From: Metabacillus litoralis
Lineage (GTDB): Bacteria > Bacillota > Bacilli > Bacillales > Bacillaceae
Direction: 5' to 3'
Length of the DNA: 64,000 bases
Assembly (NCBI RefSeq): GCF_020524045.1
Contig: NZ_JAIVKL010000006.1
Coordinates: 124,001-188,000 of the forward strand
Each line of letters opens with the position of its first letter. The stretch's first letter is position 1. The notes beneath the pieces were generated by a model that saw only the letters and a program-made list of their open reading frames with translations, did not search any database and was not told the origin of the DNA. A program made the position numbers and the translations under genes. Shown piece by piece: positions 59,695 to 64,000 of this stretch.

Positions 59695-61203
59695 ATGGCT
59701 GTTCGTTTAGAAATGAAAAATATGACGAAAAACTATGGTAGCTTTAAAGCGAATGATTCAATATCTCTTTCGTTAAGTACTGGTGAAATTCACGCGGTTA
59801 TTGGTGAAAATGGTGCAGGTAAAACAACACTAATGAGAATGCTTTATGGGATGGAACAGCCTACCTCTGGCGATATTTATTTAGATGGAACAAAGGTAGT
59901 GTTTTCTAATCCTAATGATGCAATCGAAAATAAAATTGGAATGGTCCATCAACATTTTATGTTATTTCCTGATTTTACTGCAGCAGAAAATATTGTCATC
60001 GGTCACGAGCCTCGTAAAGTTGGATTTTTTAATCGTAAAAAGGCGATTGAAGAGGTTCAGGGATTAGTAGATCAATATAAAATTCCTGTTAGACCTAATG
60101 CTAAGACAGCTACTTGCTCTTTAGGAGAACAACAACGGATTGAAATTTTAAAGGTTCTTTATCGAGGTGCTGACATTATTATTTTGGATGAGCCAACGGC
60201 AGTTTTAACTCCTTTAGAGGTTAAGGGCTTATTACAAACAGTTCGTGAGCTAGCAAATCAAGGGAAAAGTATTATTCTTATTACTCATAAACTACGTGAA
60301 GTGATGGAAGTAGCTGACAAAATGACTGTCTTGAGAAATGGTAAAGTAACAGGCTCTGTTTCAAGACAAGAAACATCAGTAGATGAACTAGCAAAATTGA
60401 TGGTAGGCCGTGATCTCCAAAATTTAAGTACACTTACGCCAATGGATGGAAAGCCCATTCTTGAAGTAAAAAATATCACCATTCAAGAAAAAACGAACAA
60501 GCCTATTCTTGATGATATTTCCTTCACTGTGAATCAGGGTGAAATTGTTGGCATAGCGGGTGTTTCAGGTAATGGACAATCAGAGCTTCTTCAGGCTATA
60601 ACTGGGCTAAGGTCCATAGAACAAGGAAATGTCTATTTAGATGGAAAAGAAGTGACAAATCAGCAAGTTGCAGCCATTCGTGAAGCGGGATTATCACATA
60701 TACCAGAAGATCGTTACTTATGGGGTGCAGCTAAGGAAGCAACGGTTGAAGAAACAGCATTAATGGGGTATCACACAAAACCAATGTATCGTTCTAAATC
60801 CTTCTTACTAAAAAAGCCTTTCAGAAAATTAGTTCAGGATTGGATTAATAAATTTGAAATTAAAGCCGGTTTACTTGAGGAAGCAGCAGGGAATTTATCA
60901 GGCGGTAATCTGCAAAAACTGATTGTAGCAAGAGAACTTGGACAAGAAACACCAATTCTAATTGCGGCAGAACCAACTCGCGGTGTTGATATTGGGGCAA
61001 TGGAATACATACATGAAGCTCTTCTTCATAAACGGAATAAAGGAGAAGCTGTTTTACTAGTTTCGTCAGAGTTAACGGAGATTATGGCACTTTCTGATCG
61101 TATTCTTGTGATGTATGAAGGAAAAGTTGTTGGTGAAATAGCACGCAAAGATGCTACTGAAGAAGCAATTAGTGTCTTAATGGCAGGAGGGGTTACAACA
61201 TGA
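59695..61203 (+). CDS. Nucleoside-type ABC importer ATPase (NupO/YufO-like)
   Basis: A 502-residue protein with two ABC domains in tandem. The first has Walker A GENGAGKTTLM (about 37-47), signature CSLGEQQR and Walker B IIILDEPTAVLTP. The second has a degenerate Walker A GVSGNGQSELL and signature LSGGNLQK. This asymmetry is normal for the RbsA/NupO class that powers sugar and nucleoside importers with BMP-type binding proteins. GGAGGAGGAAG precedes the ATG. It overlaps the first permease by 4 bases (ATGA). Confidence 0.92.
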   Translation: MAVRLEMKNMTKNYGSFKANDSISLSLSTGEIHAVIGENGAGKTTLMRMLYGMEQPTSGDIYLDGTKVVFSNPNDAIENKIGMVHQHFMLFPDFTAAENIVIGHEPRKVGFFNRKKAIEEVQGLVDQYKIPVRPNAKTATCSLGEQQRIEILKVLYRGADIIILDEPTAVLTPLEVKGLLQTVRELANQGKSIILITHKLREVMEVADKMTVLRNGKVTGSVSRQETSVDELAKLMVGRDLQNLSTLTPMDGKPILEVKNITIQEKTNKPILDDISFTVNQGEIVGIAGVSGNGQSELLQAITGLRSIEQGNVYLDGKEVTNQQVAAIREAGLSHIPEDRYLWGAAKEATVEETALMGYHTKPMYRSKSFLLKKPFRKLVQDWINKFEIKAGLLEEAAGNLSGGNLQKLIVARELGQETPILIAAEPTRGVDIGAMEYIHEALLHKRNKGEAVLLVSSELTEIMALSDRILVMYEGKVVGEIARKDATEEAISVLMAGGVTT

Positions 61204-62279
61204 CAGGCGTTCAGAATGGTATAAAGCGGTTATTTCACGCGCTACTACAACCCTTTTTTGCAATATTTTTAGGCTTGTTAACAGGAGCGATTGCGATAAG
61301 TATTGTTGGGGAACCTGTTCTTGCTTCTTATAAAGAAATGTGGAATGGTGCCTTTGGAAATTTTTACTTCCTCACATCAACACTAGCGAGAGCAACACCT
61401 ATTATGCTTGTTGGACTAGGTGTTGCGCTAGCTTTTAGAGCAGGTGTTTTTAACTTAGGAGCAGAAGGACAAATGGTTTTAGGTGCAGTGAGTGCTGCAT
61501 TAGCAGGTGTTTATATTCCTGGTACTGGAATTGGAAAAACGCTTCTCGTTTTGTTAGTTGGAATTCTTGCCGGTGGACTTTGGTCATTACTTGCAGGCTG
61601 GCTTGAAGCAAAATTTAAAGTTCAATTACTAATTTCTACGTTACTTTTAAACTATGTAGCTGTTTTATTTGCGAGCTATTTAGTATCAGATCCATTTCAA
61701 GATAAAACAGGATCAGGTGCTTTGGCGCAAACTCATATGCTAGATCAAAGTATTTGGCTTCCTAAACTTTTTCAAGGAATGAGTGTTCATTGGGGCTTTT
61801 TAATCGCAGTGGGTGCAGCAATTATTATGTTTATTATTTTTCGAACAACTTCTGCTGGATATGAAGTGAAAATGCTAGGCTTGAATCCATTCTTTGCATC
61901 ATATGGTGGTGTAAACAAAGTAAAAGTGATGCTCACAAGTATGTTTATTAGTGGTGCTTTATCAGGCTTAGCCGGTACAGTTGAAGTGTTAGGCTCACAA
62001 TATCGATTTGTAGATGGTGCTCTTACTGTCCCAGGATATGCATGGACAGGGTTGATGGCAACTTTACTAGCAAACTCTCATCCAATTGGTACAGCGATTA
62101 CGTCTATTTTCTTGGCGGCAATTGAAACGGGTGCAATGGGCATGGAGCGAAATACGCAAGTTCCTTTAGAGGTTTCAAGCATCATTCAATCTGTTCTTAT
62201 CTTATTTATTTCTGCAAAAATCACGTTAAAATGGTGGAAAAGAAAATCGAAAGTGGGTGGATCACATGGAACTCTTTGA
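61200..62279 (+). CDS. Nucleoside-type ABC importer permease 1 (NupP/YufP-like)
   Basis: A 359-residue membrane protein of the BPD_transp_2 family with about 9-10 helices. AFRAGVFNLGAEGQMVLGAVSAALAG in the first half is the family signature; GAMGMERNTQVPLEVSSIIQSVLIL ends the protein. It forms the membrane channel with permease 2. It begins within the stop of the ATPase gene, and its end overlaps the start of permease 2. Confidence 0.92.
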   Translation: MTGVQNGIKRLFHALLQPFFAIFLGLLTGAIAISIVGEPVLASYKEMWNGAFGNFYFLTSTLARATPIMLVGLGVALAFRAGVFNLGAEGQMVLGAVSAALAGVYIPGTGIGKTLLVLLVGILAGGLWSLLAGWLEAKFKVQLLISTLLLNYVAVLFASYLVSDPFQDKTGSGALAQTHMLDQSIWLPKLFQGMSVHWGFLIAVGAAIIMFIIFRTTSAGYEVKMLGLNPFFASYGGVNKVKVMLTSMFISGALSGLAGTVEVLGSQYRFVDGALTVPGYAWTGLMATLLANSHPIGTAITSIFLAAIETGAMGMERNTQVPLEVSSIIQSVLILFISAKITLKWWKRKSKVGGSHGTL

Positions 62280-63183
62280 CCTTACATTACTTAGCTCAAC
62301 CATTCGTATGGTTACACCCATTTTATTAGCTGCACTTGGTGGTGCATTATGTGCACGTGTTGGTTTATTTAATGTTGGTTTAGAGGGCTTAGTGCTAATC
62401 GGAGCCTTTTCAGCAATAGTAGGAAATCATTTAACGGGTAATGTGCTGCTAGCTGTTTTATTCGCAGCTCTTATGTCATTTTTATTTGCCATACTCTTTG
62501 CGGTTATGACCATTCAGTTAAAAGCAAATGATATTGTTGTTGGTGTTGCCATTAACTTTTTGGCACTGGGGCTTACAACATTTGCTTTGAGAACAATCTT
62601 TCAGGTAAAAGGTGCTTATTATGATAAAGATATGGAAGGACTTCCAAAATGGGATATTCCATTCATCCAGGAAATACCAGTTATAGGTTCTATTCTTTCA
62701 GGACATTCACCACTTGTTTATTTTGCCTTTTTAGCAGCCATTTTATTGTATGTATTTTTTTATCGAACAGTTATTGGGTTTAGAGTTTTATCTGTTGGAA
62801 TGAATCCAACAGCAGCAAAAAGTATTGGTTTAAAAGTGAGTTCATTACAGTACTTAGCTATAGGTTTGAGTGGTGTTTTATGTGGACTTGCCGGTGCTCA
62901 GCTTTCACTTGGACAAGTGACTTTATTTACTGAAGGAATGACAGCTGGACGTGGCTTTATCGCATTAGTTGCCATGATGCTCGGTCAATCACATCCAATT
63001 GGGATTATCGGATCTAGTCTTTTATTTGGATTTATGGATGCAATCAGTATCCGACTGCAAGGCTTTTCCCTACCAACTCAATTTACGCAAATGCTACCAT
63101 ATTTAATTACGATATTAGCTATGTTCTTATTAAGAGATCGTGGAATGGGTTCACAGCTTGGTAATCAACAAAGTGGAAGATAA
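62266..63183 (+). CDS. Nucleoside-type ABC importer permease 2 (NupQ/YufQ-like)
   Basis: A 305-residue membrane protein of the same family as permease 1: LGGALCARVGLFNVGLEGLVLIGAFSA near the start and GLAGAQLSLGQVTLFTEGMTAGRGFIALVAMMLG later are typical of NupQ. It completes a four-part importer. ATG 62266 is chosen over GTG 62257 because GTGGGTGG lies at proper spacing before it. It overlaps permease 1 by 14 bases. A 42-base gap with its own ribosome site leads to the molybdoenzyme gene. Confidence 0.92.
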   Translation: MELFDLTLLSSTIRMVTPILLAALGGALCARVGLFNVGLEGLVLIGAFSAIVGNHLTGNVLLAVLFAALMSFLFAILFAVMTIQLKANDIVVGVAINFLALGLTTFALRTIFQVKGAYYDKDMEGLPKWDIPFIQEIPVIGSILSGHSPLVYFAFLAAILLYVFFYRTVIGFRVLSVGMNPTAAKSIGLKVSSLQYLAIGLSGVLCGLAGAQLSLGQVTLFTEGMTAGRGFIALVAMMLGQSHPIGIIGSSLLFGFMDAISIRLQGFSLPTQFTQMLPYLITILAMFLLRDRGMGSQLGNQQSGR

Positions 63184-63225
63184 AAAGATAGTAGATATAT
63201 AAATAACCTGAAAGGAAGATAAATA

Positions 63226-63888
63226 ATGAATAAAGCAGATCGAATTAAACGCATGAAAGTACCTGCCGTCGATCCAAAGCTAGCAAAACGTTTACCACCT
63301 GGTCAGGTATTAACAGAGCGTTTTCCCATTTTACATGAAGGTGAAGTTCCTAAGTATGATCTTGAAAATTGGACATTAAAAATCTTTGGGGCTATTGATA
63401 AAGAAATAACTTTAACATTTGATGACATTATGAAACTCAATCAATCTTCTGTAACATGTGATATTCATTGTGTGACAAGATGGTCTCGTTTTGATAACAC
63501 ATTTACAGGAGTGCTTTTCAAGGATTTATTAAAAGAGCTGAATATTAATCCAAAGGGTAAATATGTGATGCTTCATGCAGATCAAGATTATACCGCAAAC
63601 CTCGAATTATCTGATTTGGACCGTGATGATGTATTATTAGCACATTCATTTGAAAATGAACCTCTAACAGATAAACATGGTTGGCCACTTCGATTGGTTG
63701 TTCCTCATTTATACTTTTGGAAAAGTGTGAAATGGATAAGAGGAATAGAGTTCATTGACGAAAACAAACCAGGATTTTGGGAACAAAATGGGTTTCATAT
63801 GAATGGTGATCCTTTCAAGGAAGAGCGCTTTTCTGGTGAAGATTTGCCAATACCAGAGGATGAATGGGAGAAAAAGGACTATGACTGA
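63226..63888 (+). CDS. YuiH-like molybdopterin-dependent oxidoreductase
   Basis: A 220-residue cytoplasmic protein of the sulfite-oxidase/MsrP molybdopterin fold. The Mo-binding Cys is in VTCDIHCVTRWSRFDN (about residues 82-97); GVLFKDLL, HADQDYTANLEL and GWPLRLVVPHLYFWKSVKWIRGIEF are family blocks. No twin-arginine signal is seen, so it is cytoplasmic, unlike MsrP. Relatives reduce sulfoxides or oxidise sulfur compounds; the B. subtilis counterpart YuiH has no assigned substrate. AAAGGAAG precedes the ATG. Its place in a SAM-riboswitch operon suggests a sulfur-containing nucleoside or sulfoxide substrate. It overlaps the next gene by 8 bases. Confidence 0.8.
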   Translation: MNKADRIKRMKVPAVDPKLAKRLPPGQVLTERFPILHEGEVPKYDLENWTLKIFGAIDKEITLTFDDIMKLNQSSVTCDIHCVTRWSRFDNTFTGVLFKDLLKELNINPKGKYVMLHADQDYTANLELSDLDRDDVLLAHSFENEPLTDKHGWPLRLVVPHLYFWKSVKWIRGIEFIDENKPGFWEQNGFHMNGDPFKEERFSGEDLPIPEDEWEKKDYD

Positions 63889-64000
63889 GTTATTGACAAA
63901 TCTAAAAGTGAACTCAGATGAATTACCTAAAAAGGTACTAGTTTGTGGTGATCCAGCACGTGCAGAAAAAATTGCTAGTTTACTTGATGACTCTAAGCTT
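63881..64000 (+). CDS. Nucleoside phosphorylase, 3' end outside window
   Basis: The first 40 codons are visible. VLVCGDPARAEKIASLL contains the G-D-P-x-R phosphate-binding motif of the PNP/uridine phosphorylase family (PNP_UDP_1), at the expected distance from the N-terminus. It overlaps the molybdoenzyme stop by 8 bases, so it belongs to the SAM-riboswitch operon. Such enzymes split nucleosides to base and ribose-1-phosphate. Whether it prefers methylthioadenosine, adenosine or uridine cannot be told from this fragment. Confidence 0.85.
   Translation, partial: MTELLTNLKVNSDELPKKVLVCGDPARAEKIASLLDDSKL

Noticed and set aside
1-64000. tRNA or rRNA genes
   Set aside because: No cloverleaf-like sequence with a TTCRANNC arm and no rRNA-like stretch was noticed on either strand; a tRNAscan run would be needed to exclude them formally.

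Overview
The window is low-GC Firmicute DNA, almost certainly from a Bacillaceae genome (Bacillus or a near relative such as Metabacillus). The signs are strong GGAGG ribosome sites, rho-independent terminators after most units, and many proteins with direct B. subtilis counterparts (BmrC/BmrD, YukE-YukD-YukC-YukBA-YueB-YueC, PepT, PurU, NupNOPQ). All family assignments were made by eye from motifs; no database search was run.

Layout. 0-8 kb: tail of a short-chain dehydrogenase, then a bmrCD-type heterodimeric multidrug ABC exporter behind a long leader with a 22-codon ORF and two tandem terminators, then a DUF421 membrane protein, a UMF1-type MFS transporter and a GNAT acetyltransferase. 8.4-12 kb: a large secreted GH26 beta-mannanase with carbohydrate-binding modules, a PGTED repeat stalk and an LPDTA sorting signal, behind a near-perfect catabolite (cre) site. 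12.5-25.8 kb: a complete type VII secretion locus (EsxA, YukD, EssB, EssC, EsaA, EssA) running into an LXG toxin cassette with two small helical partners and a candidate immunity gene. 25.8-31.3 kb: an accessory graveyard of gene remnants, a frameshifted lipoprotein, candidate orphan immunity genes and a tandem trio of related proteins. The first remnant is a decayed copy of the 3' end of the iadA gene that bounds the far side of the segment, which suggests the segment was inserted by recombination there.

31.4-36.6 kb: an isoaspartyl dipeptidase / YfcC transporter operon read leftward from a consensus sigma-54 promoter, with a divergent sigma-54 activator and a cluster of inverted half-sites between them. 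A 162-bp MITE with a 6-bp target duplication sits at the predicted transcription start. 36.6-48 kb: a VWA lipoprotein, PepT, a microbial rhodopsin with xenorhodopsin (inward proton pump) signatures, a HEAT-like protein, an EamA transporter, a PhoD-like phosphatase, a two-gene ThrE-type exporter split by a second copy of the same MITE, and PurU.

48-58 kb: a TetR / MMPL exporter pair, an alpha/beta hydrolase, a decayed amj (alternate lipid II flippase) pseudogene, an XRE regulator / membrane protein pair with a tandem operator, a HemD-like protein with a VOC-like protein, and a PadR-DUF1700-DUF4097 envelope-sensing operon. 58-64 kb: a SAM-I riboswitch heads an operon encoding a nucleoside-type (BMP/Nup) ABC importer, a YuiH-like molybdoenzyme and a nucleoside phosphorylase that runs off the window. 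The most notable systems are this SAM-controlled nucleoside uptake operon, the xenorhodopsin, and the immunity-gene array bounded by iadA sequence.
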